NCBI RefSeq assembly: GCF_014297445.1
Contig: NZ_JACORU010000011.1
Location: forward strand, 124,001 to 188,000
Direction: 5' to 3'
From: Ramlibacter albus
GTDB lineage: Bacteria; Pseudomonadota; Gammaproteobacteria; Burkholderiales; Burkholderiaceae_C
Length of the DNA: 64,000 nt
Shown: positions 43,321 to 51,302 of the stretch, piece after piece
Position numbering within the stretch: position 1 is the first letter of the stretch
Layout: each line of letters begins with the position of its first letter
Notes under the pieces: model-generated
Told to the model about the DNA's origin: nothing
What the model saw: only the letters and a program-made list of their open reading frames with translations
The model's database searches: none
Made by a program: the position numbers and the translations under genes

Positions 43321-44388
43321 ATGGATACCTCACAAATCAAACGCAGGGACGCCCACGGGCTGATCTGCGTTACCTTGGACGTCCATCTGTGGTCGGGCCG
43401 CAAGCGCCTTCGCAAGGAAGCGCTGTTGGCCAAGAACCCCGAGTTCAAGGACCTCCCCCCCGAGTCGCTCGCGACCCTCGGGTCGATCAAGATCGCCGAC
43501 CCTGACGATCTCGCTCCCTTCACGCGCCTGAAGCGCGAGGCCGAAAAGCTGCTGAACACCAGCGGCCTCCCGTTCCTCGGAACGACAGGCATCCCCGAAG
43601 GCAAACTGGATCGCGTGTACGCGGGCCTGGTGGAAGTCAAGGCCAAGTTCGATGAACGCCGGCACCAGCTCCACCGCAACTTCGAGAACCGTGTTCAGGA
43701 GTGGCGCAACAAGGACGACAACGGTCGCTGGGCGCACCTGATCAACGATATTCCGACCCCGGAATACGTCGCTGGCCGGCTTGCGTTCGGGTTCCACCTG
43801 TGCCGCGTGTCGGCACCGAGCGGCGAGGATGCGAACCCCGCCAACGTGCTGTACGGAAAGCAGGTCACCGGGCTGAAGGGCGAGCTCTTCGCTGACGCAG
43901 GACGTGAAGCTCGAATCCTGATGGAGCGCTACCTCACCGGTCGCGATTCCAACGGTGCAGTTCGGCCGCGCGAGAAGATCACGCAGAAGACGCTGGGGCC
44001 CTTGCGCCGTGTCGCCGACAAGCTCCGAAGCTTCAGCTTTCTGGACAGCTCCGTCGGACCGATGGCCGCGGTGGTCGAGCATCTGCTCGCACTGCTGCCG
44101 AAGGACGGTCCCATCGAGGGCGTGCACCTGGTCCACATCTGGGCGCTGGCACGCACACTGGCGAACGAGCGCGCTGCCGAGGAGGCGGCCGCAATCGCCC
44201 TCCAGATGGAGTCGCCCAGCCTGGCTTTCGAAAGCATGCTGTCGAAGGCCGGCGACACCGTGAACCCGCCAGCAGAACCTCTGCTGGCGCCGCGACCGCC
44301 TGCGCCCGCACCCACCTCGCAACCGCAAGGCGGAGGCGGACAGGCTGTCGTCGACGACGATGCACCCGCACTCGTCGGTCTCTTCTGA
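43321..44388 (+). CDS. DUF3150 family protein
   Basis: 355 residues from ATG 43321 (GGAG 6 nt upstream). DAHGLICVTLDVHLWSGRKRLRKEAL at the N-terminus and the helical middle (YAGLVEVKAKFDERRHQLHRNFENRVQEWR) match DUF3150. In IncC plasmids and SXT-type ICEs this family lies between CobS-like and CobT-like genes; here it lies directly before the CobT-like gene and 7 kb from CobS. It probably links the ATPase and VWA proteins; function unknown. The C-terminal ~40 residues are Pro/Ala/Gly-rich. Confidence 0.8.
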   Translation: MDTSQIKRRDAHGLICVTLDVHLWSGRKRLRKEALLAKNPEFKDLPPESLATLGSIKIADPDDLAPFTRLKREAEKLLNTSGLPFLGTTGIPEGKLDRVYAGLVEVKAKFDERRHQLHRNFENRVQEWRNKDDNGRWAHLINDIPTPEYVAGRLAFGFHLCRVSAPSGEDANPANVLYGKQVTGLKGELFADAGREARILMERYLTGRDSNGAVRPREKITQKTLGPLRRVADKLRSFSFLDSSVGPMAAVVEHLLALLPKDGPIEGVHLVHIWALARTLANERAAEEAAAIALQMESPSLAFESMLSKAGDTVNPPAEPLLAPRPPAPAPTSQPQGGGGQAVVDDDAPALVGLF

Positions 44389-44392
44389 ACCC

Positions 44393-44420
44393 GCACGGGT
44401 GGCCTTCGGGCCATCCGTGC
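44393..44420 (+). promoter_or_regulatory. Leader hairpin before the cobT-like gene
   Basis: A 12-bp stem with one G-U pair and a TTCG loop fills 44393-44420 and ends 14 nt before ATG 44435. It occupies most of the 46-bp gap to the previous gene. Confidence 0.55.
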
Positions 44421-44434
44421 ATCAAGGAACCACC

Positions 44435-46504
44435 ATGAACTCAAAAGCGCGTGAAGCGATGCGCTTCATTGAGGCATTCCTCTCGCTGCTGCTCGACAAG
44501 CGCGTCCCTGTGAACTGGGGCAGCCACGCCGGCATGTCCTGCGAGGGCTCCATCACGTTGCCTACGCCCGTAACCGGCGACGACGCGGAAGTGGCGTTGC
44601 TGACGCGGCTGGCCATGCACGAGGCAGGTCACGTCGAAGAAACAGAGCAGGGCTACAGCGACAGACTCACTGCCGAAGAAGTCGGCGTGTTCAACGTGCT
44701 GGAGGATCCTCGAATGGAGGCGGCGCGCTGCAACAAGTATCCCGGTGCCTCGATTCTGCTGAGTCGGGGACTCGGCGAGATGCTTCGAACGCTACGCGAC
44801 AAGGTGCTGTCCAACGAAGGCAGCACTGTGGACGCGTGGCGGATCGATCTGCTGTTGCGCAGCTTTCTGGCTGTAGCGCCGCATGCACCGATCCGCGAAC
44901 ATGCCGGCGACATCCTGAACGGCCTGGCGCCGCACATCTCCGATGCCCAGCGTCACGCGATCGACGGTGCGCTACCGATCGTGGCTACGCTGAAGTCGAG
45001 CCGAGAGGCCGAGTCGCTCGCCACGTCGATCGTGAAGCAGCTGCGCGAGCCTGAGTCACCGCCTCCACCGCCTCCTCAGGGCGATAACGGCGGCGACGAG
45101 TCCGAAGACCAGGGCGAACGTGAGCCGAGTGCGTCAGACGGCGGCGAGCCAGGCGATGAACAGCAGTCCAACCCCGATCAGGAGCCAGAAGATGGAAACG
45201 ATCAGGGAAATGAAGACGCCGACCGTGACAGTGGTACGGGGGCGGAACAGAAGGACGCTGAAGCACAGGGCTCCGAACAGGGAGGCGCGCAGGAGCCACC
45301 AAGCGATGCGGAAGAATCCTCTGATTCGCACAAAGGCAACGACGGGTCACAGGGTCAGGGATGGCCAGCTGAAAGCGATCCGCAGTCCAGCCGGCCCGCA
45401 GCGACCGAAGCGGACGCGGCACATCAGGAGTCGACCGCCCCGGACCAAGCCAGTTCTTCATCCGGGTCTACGATCGGCACGGAGTCGAACGAGGCACCTC
45501 AGGGGTTCGAACAAGAATCCGGTGTCCAGACCATCGACCTCGGCACATTGCTGCGCGAAGCCCTGGTGGAGCGCTACGGCGTAGCCCAGGAGAACGAAGC
45601 CCTCCAGCCGCTGCCGACCGATGATCGGGACGTGGAGCGGCTTGCTGCGGTTCTCGCGGCCGCGGACCCGACCGAGACGGCAGAACAGCTGCTCGAGCAG
45701 GCGCTCGTCGCCCTTCAGGGGACGGAGGACGCCGAAAAGGGCGAAGCTGGCCCTTCGGCCGGGATGTCGCTGGCACCGCAGGCGACGGGAGGCTTGGCAA
45801 TCGACACACGCCTCCAGGGCATCCAGGCCAAACTGGCGACTGTGCTGCAGCGAGAGTTGCAGGAACGGCGACGCAGGCCTCGACGCCTCGCGTACAGCGG
45901 AGAGTCGATTGCCGCGGCGCGCTACTGGCGCCTCGAGCAGTTGGGCGACACCAGAGTGTTCATCAAGCGCAAGCCCGTCACGGGGATCGATTGCGCTGCG
46001 ACGATCGTGATCGACTCGTCGATCAGCACGAAGCCGTTCTTGCACGTGTCGCTCGAAGTCGCCGTCGCGTTCAGCCTGGCGCTTCAGCGCCTCGGCGTCC
46101 GGACGAAAGTCGTGCGCTTCCCGGGCGTGGAGACGGTGACGGAGACGTTGCAACGCTTCGGTGAACCGGCCCGCGTCTGCGTCAAGCGAATCGCGGATGT
46201 GGGCGCCGGCGGAGGAACACCGATGGGCGCCGCAGCAGCGATGGAGCTACCGCTTCTGCTGGAGCAGCGCAAGCTGAAACATGTGATGGCGTTCATCACC
46301 GATGGACAGGCGCGGGATCACGAGCTGTTGCGTGGAACCTTGCGGTCGGCGGCAGACGCTGATGTCCTGGTGGTTGGCGTCGGCATCGGCTATGACGTCA
46401 GCGCGTATATCCCTCAGAGCGTACGCATTCAGAACGTCGCGGAACTGCCGGCCGCCCTGGAGCGGCTTTTCCGCGAGAGCATCGGCGCAGTTCTTGCCGC
46501 ATGA
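44435..46504 (+). CDS. CobT-like VWA-domain protein with HExxH motif
   Basis: 689 residues from ATG 44435. The N-terminal domain holds MHEAGHVEE (about 61-69) followed by GVFNVLEDPRMEAARC, the HExxH...VLED arrangement seen in MoxR-associated CobT-like proteins; whether it is a working metallopeptidase is not shown. A ~150-residue acidic Glu/Gln/Ser-rich linker follows. The C-terminal VWA domain has the MIDAS residues: VIDSSISTK (DxSxS, about residue 525), GAGGGTPMG (Thr) and ITDGQARD (Asp). It likely works with the CobS-like ATPase and DUF3150. The partner set occurs in IncC and SXT elements. Confidence 0.82.
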   Translation: MNSKAREAMRFIEAFLSLLLDKRVPVNWGSHAGMSCEGSITLPTPVTGDDAEVALLTRLAMHEAGHVEETEQGYSDRLTAEEVGVFNVLEDPRMEAARCNKYPGASILLSRGLGEMLRTLRDKVLSNEGSTVDAWRIDLLLRSFLAVAPHAPIREHAGDILNGLAPHISDAQRHAIDGALPIVATLKSSREAESLATSIVKQLREPESPPPPPPQGDNGGDESEDQGEREPSASDGGEPGDEQQSNPDQEPEDGNDQGNEDADRDSGTGAEQKDAEAQGSEQGGAQEPPSDAEESSDSHKGNDGSQGQGWPAESDPQSSRPAATEADAAHQESTAPDQASSSSGSTIGTESNEAPQGFEQESGVQTIDLGTLLREALVERYGVAQENEALQPLPTDDRDVERLAAVLAAADPTETAEQLLEQALVALQGTEDAEKGEAGPSAGMSLAPQATGGLAIDTRLQGIQAKLATVLQRELQERRRRPRRLAYSGESIAAARYWRLEQLGDTRVFIKRKPVTGIDCAATIVIDSSISTKPFLHVSLEVAVAFSLALQRLGVRTKVVRFPGVETVTETLQRFGEPARVCVKRIADVGAGGGTPMGAAAAMELPLLLEQRKLKHVMAFITDGQARDHELLRGTLRSAADADVLVVGVGIGYDVSAYIPQSVRIQNVAELPAALERLFRESIGAVLAA

Positions 46505-46626
46505 CTTACCTCACGCATGGGCCTACGGGTCCGTGCGTGCCCCCTCCGGGGGGCTTCTTCAGTTGCCTCGGGAACGATGCGCGGCGATTGAAGAAGCCTT
46601 CTGCACGTCCACCTGGACCTGATCGT

Positions 46627-46655
46627 TTGCCAGGGTTCGCAAGGCCTTTGACAAT
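46627..46655 (+). promoter_or_regulatory. Repeated-type promoter, copy 4 (primase)
   Basis: GATCGTTTGCCA with -35 TTGCCA at 46627-46632, a 17-bp spacer and GACAAT at 46650-46655. The transcript would have a ~105-nt leader before ATG 46765. Confidence 0.55.
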
Positions 46656-46712
46656 GGCATCGATTTCGCAATTGCGAACTCGCAGCCTGAAGTGGCTGCA
46701 TCACCCACCCAA

Positions 46713-46762
46713 GGGGAGCACCGCCCCGAAGGGGACGGTTGTTGCCCGAGTCCGAAAGAGAG
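46713..46762 (+). promoter_or_regulatory. Structured 5' leader, copy 6
   Basis: GGGG 46713-46716, CCCC 46724-46727 and GGGG 46731-46734 give competing stems, after CATCACCCACCC. The ribosome-binding site is a weak GAAAGAGAG. Confidence 0.45.
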
Positions 46763-46764
46763 AC

Positions 46765-47844
46765 ATGAGCGACGACAAACAAGAGGCCCGCCGCCGAAAG
46801 GAGGAGGCCTCGCGACTGGCGGATGGCCGATGGCCGGCAATCTTGTCCGCCGCAGGCATGCCAGACCAGTTCTTCAGGAAGTCGCACGGGCCCTGCCCTT
46901 TCTGCGGCGGCAAGGATCGCTACCGCTGGAGCGAGAAGTACGGCGGCGTGTGGTACTGCAGCCATTGCACCGTCGATCGCTACGCGGACGGCTGGAGCAT
47001 GCTGATGAAGCACATGGGTTTCCGCTTCTTCGGCGACGCAGTGGACCACGTGCTGGAGCACTTCAATGGCGCGTCCGGAAGGCGCGAACGGGCCTACCCA
47101 GCTGCATCGCAGACCGCGGATCCCAAAGCGCAACTGGAGCGAAACATCAACCGCATGAAGGCGATCTGGGACGCTGCGCGACCCGTGACCGCCGGAGACC
47201 CGGTGGACCGGTACATGCAGATGCGAGTCCCTGGCATGGCGATCGAGCACCAGATGCTCCGGTTCCACCCTGCGCTGGACTACTGGGCGCCTCCGCAGGA
47301 AGTTGATGGAAAGCCCGTGTTGCTGGGGAAGTTCCCTGCGATGGTGGCCAAGGCTTTCAATGTCGACGGAGAGTTCGTGCAGATCCACAAGACCTATCTG
47401 ACGCCGGAAGGCTTCAAGGCGGAAGTGCCCGTCGTGAAGAAGATGGAGCGCGGGGTCGGCGCGAGCGCGTTCTTCGTGCCAATGATGGCCGTGACCGGCG
47501 ACACGCTGGGCATCTGCGAAGGGCTGGAGACCGGCTGGGCGGCCGCGATGTTCAGGGGCATCCCGGTGTGGCCATGCCTCACCGGCGGGTCTATGGCGGG
47601 CTTCCAGCTTCCAGAGTCGCTGCTCGACACGGTCAGTCGCGTGGTGATCTTTGCCGACAACGACGAGCGCAAGCCCGTAGCTGCACAAGGAGGTACCAAG
47701 CTGCGCTGCGCCGGCAGCTTCTACGCTGAGCAAGCCGCGCAACGAGTTCGAGCGCAAGGCAAACGCGTCCTCATCGTGAAGGCGTTGCGCGTGGGCACGG
47801 ACATGGCAAACCAGTGGGAGTCGCGAGCAGCGGTCCCGGCATAA
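46765..47844 (+). CDS. DNA primase with zinc-binding and TOPRIM domains
   Basis: 359 residues from ATG 46765; the longer open frame upstream covers the leader and is not coding-like. HGPCPFCGGKDRYRWSE...GVWYCSHC gives a four-Cys zinc ribbon near residues 33-57. The TOPRIM part has GICEGLETGWAA (catalytic Glu) and RVVIFADNDER (DxD). It should synthesise RNA primers on the transferred or replicating strand. It lacks a helicase domain, so it resembles the short plasmid/P4-like primase type. Confidence 0.85.
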   Translation: MSDDKQEARRRKEEASRLADGRWPAILSAAGMPDQFFRKSHGPCPFCGGKDRYRWSEKYGGVWYCSHCTVDRYADGWSMLMKHMGFRFFGDAVDHVLEHFNGASGRRERAYPAASQTADPKAQLERNINRMKAIWDAARPVTAGDPVDRYMQMRVPGMAIEHQMLRFHPALDYWAPPQEVDGKPVLLGKFPAMVAKAFNVDGEFVQIHKTYLTPEGFKAEVPVVKKMERGVGASAFFVPMMAVTGDTLGICEGLETGWAAAMFRGIPVWPCLTGGSMAGFQLPESLLDTVSRVVIFADNDERKPVAAQGGTKLRCAGSFYAEQAAQRVRAQGKRVLIVKALRVGTDMANQWESRAAVPA

Positions 47845-47854
47845 CGAAAAGTGG

Positions 47855-47892
47855 AGGGGGCACGCCGGAAGGCGGCCCCCTTTCGCTTTTTC
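47855..47892 (+). terminator. Terminator after primase
   Basis: AGGGGGC...GCCCCCT with an inner GCC-GGAA-GGC stem, followed by TTTCGCTTTTTCG. The downstream sequence matches that after the terminator at 27001 (TTTTCGCTTT). Confidence 0.8.
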
Positions 47893-47919
47893 GGCTGCCG
47901 CGACGAGCAAATTGGCAGG

Positions 47920-47966
47920 ACCTCGCCTAAAGGCCAGTTACCACGGGCCAGCACGGTCCCTACAGT
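47920..47966 (+). promoter_or_regulatory. Lux-box-like site 1 and promoter of the 48024 gene
   Basis: The 20-bp element ACCTCGCCTAAAGGCCAGTT (47920-47939) fits the CT-N12-AG lux-box frame. Overlapping and downstream are -35 TTACCA (47938-47943), 17 bp, and -10 TACAGT (47961-47966). The box abuts the -35, the usual place for a LuxR-type activator. The whole 46-bp arrangement recurs at 53732-53777 with most positions conserved. Confidence 0.6.
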
Positions 47967-48023
47967 CCGTTTTCGCGAGAGCTCCATCGTCTCGCCCCCC
48001 GCACACTACCTGGTCCCGATCTC

Positions 48024-48395
48024 ATGGAAGCGTTTGCCGAGCACGTATGTAGAAGCGCCCCAGCCAGTCGTCTCAGCGCGGCCCTTCGACGCGTGCGGCT
48101 AGCTTTTCCTACCGCGCGCGTCGAGGACATCGAAGGCGAGGAAACGGGTTTTCCCGGTGCGCGCGTCGTCATGCCTAACGGGATGGACGTCGTCGTCGGC
48201 GTCGATCTTGATCGCCCCGGAGACTTGTTCGAAGTGGTGAGGCTTTACGTGCGCGGAGAAAGGGCCAAATACGACTTCGAATTGACCTCTGCCAATGGGT
48301 TCGCGTCGACCGACAAGCTCACCGACGGCGCGTTGCTCAAGGTCTTGGGTTGGTACGCGGCGGCCGATATCGGCCTGATGGCCGCGGGCACATAG
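48024..48395 (+). CDS. Small hypothetical protein under a lux-box-like promoter
   Basis: 123 residues from ATG 48024. No domain is recognised; the C-terminal 60 residues (GDLFEVVRLYVRGERAKYDFELTSANGF) look like a compact alpha/beta fold. It is convergent with the diiron-enzyme gene. The upstream element makes it the clearest candidate target of the LuxR-type regulator at 51303. Confidence 0.55.
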   Translation: MEAFAEHVCRSAPASRLSAALRRVRLAFPTARVEDIEGEETGFPGARVVMPNGMDVVVGVDLDRPGDLFEVVRLYVRGERAKYDFELTSANGFASTDKLTDGALLKVLGWYAAADIGLMAAGT

Positions 48396-48425
48396 GCCTC
48401 CTGGCTTTTTTTCGCAGAAGGCGGA

Positions 48426-49094
48426 TCACGTGCTCGGGAGAGGATGGCTCAACGCAACGTGCTCGATGATTTGTCCGGTAAGGAACAACGTGGTGCGAGC
48501 GACTGTCTTCACGAGTTGCTGCTGATCAGGCGTTTCAGCGAAGCGGGCAACAGCATCCGTCACCTGTTGCATGTGATCCTCGTCCGCCAGAGCGTGCGAG
48601 CCGAAGAACGTCATGTGCTTGGGCTCGAGCGAGAGATCTGCTTTCGCCTTGGCGAGCATCTCGCCGAAGTGCGCATAGGATCCTTCGGCCCAGAAACTGT
48701 AGCCCAGGCGCGGGACCGGGCCGTAGCGGAGCGACACGTAATACAGGTAGCCGATGAGCGCTTCGGTCGCTGGGTTGGGGGGCGGCAAAGCCTCGCCATC
48801 TCGCAATACCCCCAACGCGCGCAAGTCGTGGGTGACCATCCGTTCGTGCCCGAGCTCCTCCGCCGCATGCCGATAGACAAATTTCAGCAGTGCCTCGGGT
48901 GCTTCCACGAACGCAGTCACGGCCTGGTTCATGCTGTTGTGGCGGGTGTAGTGATAAACCTGCACGAGGAAGTCCCGGTACAGGTCCACGCTGACCGGTG
49001 CACCCATCACGCGGCGCGCGAAGTTGCCAGCCTTGATACGGGCCCACTCCTCGGCGACCAGTTCATGTAGTTCGTTGATGAAACCGGTATTCAA
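48426..49094 (-). CDS. Haem-oxygenase-like diiron (iron-containing redox) enzyme
   Basis: 222 residues from TTG 49094 (AAGGA 7 nt upstream). HAAEELGHERM (ExxH) and ADEDHMQQV (ExxxDxH-like) give metal-ligand candidates of the haem-oxygenase-like oxidase/oxygenase fold, and VYHYTRHNSMNQAV is the conserved N-terminal helix of the 'iron-containing redox enzyme' group (PF14518-like). Such enzymes act on fatty acids, amino acids or N-oxidised metabolites. In this cluster, next to a membrane histidine kinase and lux-box-like sites, it is a candidate signal-making enzyme; that is inference. It probably forms an operon with the gene at 49152. Confidence 0.65.
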   Translation of the reverse strand: MNTGFINELHELVAEEWARIKAGNFARRVMGAPVSVDLYRDFLVQVYHYTRHNSMNQAVTAFVEAPEALLKFVYRHAAEELGHERMVTHDLRALGVLRDGEALPPPNPATEALIGYLYYVSLRYGPVPRLGYSFWAEGSYAHFGEMLAKAKADLSLEPKHMTFFGSHALADEDHMQQVTDAVARFAETPDQQQLVKTVARTTLFLTGQIIEHVALSHPLPST

Positions 49095-49151
49095 TTTCGT
49101 TCCTTCGTGCTTTCTAGCCGTTCACGGCTCTGTGATTATCCCGAGCGCGAC

Positions 49152-50015
49152 TCATGACCACTCGTGCCGGCGCTGTTGCGATGCAAGCCACGTGTCATAG
49201 GTCGATGCGGATTTGATGGATGCCGATTCGCATTGCAGTTCCCATGTCCAGACGCCAAAGTCACTGTCCCCGAGGGGCTGCCACGCTCGCTCTTGGACGT
49301 AGGTAACGCCTTCGGGCAGCCGAGCGTGCATGTGTCGTTCGGCAAAGGCGAGCCAGCGCACCCCGCCGTCACGCTGGAGGGTCAACGCACCGAATGGCTC
49401 CGCCAGAATGACGTAGTCCTGTCCCCAGCGACGCAGTCTCTCCTGCAGCGCGATAGTCACTTGTGGGAAGCTGAGTGTTTCGCGGAGGGCCGGTGGGAGC
49501 TCGCCCACCCAGCTCAATGCCAAGCGATGGTCGGCAACCGAAAGCGCGTCGATCAGCCGTGCGGGTAGGTGTGCCAGGTCATCGAGAGCGACGGTCGCGT
49601 CCACGTGCACGTCGTTGCGCGCAGCGCCATCCACCACAACCCGCGCGCCTTCCCATCCCTCTGTCCTGTCTTGAAGCCAGGAAATATCGGGTTCGTGGCC
49701 AGTTCCCGAGCCCACGATGCACGCCCGAGTCAATTCGAACCTTTCCGTGTACTTTGCCCAATACCTCAGGATCGCAGGCACGAGCTCTGCGCCGCGGGCG
49801 GCGTGAGCTACAAGTTCAGCCCTTGCGTGTTCGTGTGCAACGCGAAAGCTGTGTTCGAGGCGAAGCGCGCGCTGCGCGGTTTTTTCGTCTTGGGCGAAGG
49901 TGACTACCCATTCCGCCGGCAAGGCGTCAGAAATAGCCTGCCGGATGCCGGAATCCGGGTGGACCACGAGGATGACGCCGGGTTGGCCGACGAGCGGGAT
50001 ATCGGGAGGGTGCAT
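49152..50015 (-). CDS. Hypothetical protein with degenerate receiver-like N-terminus
   Basis: 287 residues from ATG 50015; the open frame extends to TTG 50072, inside lux-box-like site 2. The first ~45 residues (GVILVVHPDSGIRQAISDALPAEWVVTFAQDEKTAQRAL) resemble the start of a response-regulator receiver, but the paired acidic residues are HP and the phosphoacceptor is not visible. The middle (LTRACIVGSGTGHEPDISWL, ARVVVDGAARND) has Gly-rich nucleotide-binding-like features that I cannot assign. It lies 57 bp upstream of the diiron-enzyme gene in the same direction. Confidence 0.5.
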   Translation of the reverse strand: MHPPDIPLVGQPGVILVVHPDSGIRQAISDALPAEWVVTFAQDEKTAQRALRLEHSFRVAHEHARAELVAHAARGAELVPAILRYWAKYTERFELTRACIVGSGTGHEPDISWLQDRTEGWEGARVVVDGAARNDVHVDATVALDDLAHLPARLIDALSVADHRLALSWVGELPPALRETLSFPQVTIALQERLRRWGQDYVILAEPFGALTLQRDGGVRWLAFAERHMHARLPEGVTYVQERAWQPLGDSDFGVWTWELQCESASIKSASTYDTWLASQQRRHEWS

Positions 50016-50063
50016 TTGCAGGAGCGTGCCCCGGGGAGTGTCCGGCGGGCATAATTTGAGGGA

Positions 50064-50083
50064 AACTGGCAAAAAGGCTAGTT
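50064..50083. promoter_or_regulatory. Lux-box-like site 2
   Basis: AACTGGCAAAAAGGCTAGTT is the most symmetric of the three sites (AACTGGC and GCTAGTT around 6 bp) and fits CT-N12-AG. It lies 49 bp upstream of ATG 50015 (leftward unit) and ~230 bp before the receiver-domain gene (rightward). The rightward -10 at the conserved distance is TAATGC (50105-50110); the leftward one is GACACT. The direction is therefore open. Confidence 0.6.
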
Positions 50084-50309
50084 CCAGGCGAATTGATGAC
50101 GGGGTAATGCCCTGGTCGCGACGTCATGAGAGGGAGAGGGGCTGAGCAAAGTCCCCGGCGCGCACGTATTTGCGGCATACCAAGTCACTGGTTTCGCCCG
50201 CGAACGCGCGTGCGATGCTCTGACAGAGTCGGGGCGGGCTGCCCGTCTCGCGTCGCCTGCCCGGGCAGGCCTACGACATCTCTCGATGGGGCGGACGGAT
50301 CATCGTTTT

Positions 50310-51293
50310 ATGAGCACATCGCATTTCCTCAAGCCGCTGCGGGTGGACTGCCGCTTCGTGTTTATCGACGACTCGATGGATTACTTGGACACCATCAAGA
50401 TGGTGCTCAAGCGCGGCCCGACGGCGGCCGCAAGCTTTTACGACAGGCCGGACACTCTCGATCCTGTTTTGCACGAAAACGCCTTGCGCCTGGAGCGCGA
50501 GAGGTCCCTGCTGCACGGAATCGCAGTCGCACAGGATCCGGAGCAGGAAGGCGCTGCTGCAGTTCTCGCCTTGAAGTACTTCGCGAGCAAATGGCGTCGG
50601 GACATCATCGGCGTGCTCGTCGCCGACTTCGACATGCCGCTCGAGCGGGGCGACCTTTTCTGCAAGAGGCACAAGGCGATCGGTCTTCAGCGCGTCCTTT
50701 TGACCGGCAAGGCCGACCAGTCGCAGGCAATTAATGCGTTCAAGGACAGGCAAATCGAGGACTTCATCGCCAAGAACGAGCAGCGAACGACTGTCGATGC
50801 GAGTGGCAAGTCAGTGCCGGTGCCGTTCCTGGACATCCTGCGATCAGAGTTGGAGCGCCAACCAGCTTTGTCAGCGGAGCTTCGAGGCGAGCCGCTGATG
50901 CCGGTGCTGGACCGGATCGCCGCAGAAAACAAGGTGCTGCAGACCGCCGCCGCGGCGGACTCGCTGCGTCTGCTGCTCGATGAGTATCGGATTTCCGAGT
51001 ACATGATGCTGGGGTTTCCTTTGGGGATTCTTGGGCTCAGCGCGGACGAGAAGGCCTATTGGTTCCAGATCGAGACCGCGGAGAGCAAGGTATCGCAGCT
51101 GGAGGTCTCCACGGGCGATGTTGCCGATCGCGTGAGTCGGGGCGAAACCGCGTTGAACTTCAGTTGGATGGCGCAACTAGGTCACGAGCCAACTGAGGTT
51201 CCTCTGCGTGCGCTCTCAACCGAGCCGTATCTGGCCGTGGGGGTGTGTTCGCTGGACAACCTTCCCCCAGATCTTCACCCTGCATTCAAGTAG
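50310..51293 (+). CDS. Response-regulator-like protein with receiver domain
   Basis: 327 residues from ATG 50310 (ATG 50286 also possible). The receiver has FVFIDDS (acidic pair), VLVADFDMPLERGD (phosphoacceptor Asp), RVLLTGKAD (Thr) and EDFIAKN (Lys). An insertion of ~50 residues lies between the first two elements. The C-terminal ~200 residues have no recognised output domain and no HTH. It begins the unit 50310-51303-52298, which ends with the membrane histidine kinase, so the two are probably partners. Confidence 0.7.
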   Translation: MSTSHFLKPLRVDCRFVFIDDSMDYLDTIKMVLKRGPTAAASFYDRPDTLDPVLHENALRLERERSLLHGIAVAQDPEQEGAAAVLALKYFASKWRRDIIGVLVADFDMPLERGDLFCKRHKAIGLQRVLLTGKADQSQAINAFKDRQIEDFIAKNEQRTTVDASGKSVPVPFLDILRSELERQPALSAELRGEPLMPVLDRIAAENKVLQTAAAADSLRLLLDEYRISEYMMLGFPLGILGLSADEKAYWFQIETAESKVSQLEVSTGDVADRVSRGETALNFSWMAQLGHEPTEVPLRALSTEPYLAVGVCSLDNLPPDLHPAFK

Positions 51294-51302
51294 TCCTTGT
51301 CC

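Noticed and set aside
35313-46504. Considered CobS/CobT as true cobaltochelatase subunits.
   Set aside because: No CobN or other cobalamin genes are present, and the same pair occurs on IncC/SXT elements with no link to cobalamin.
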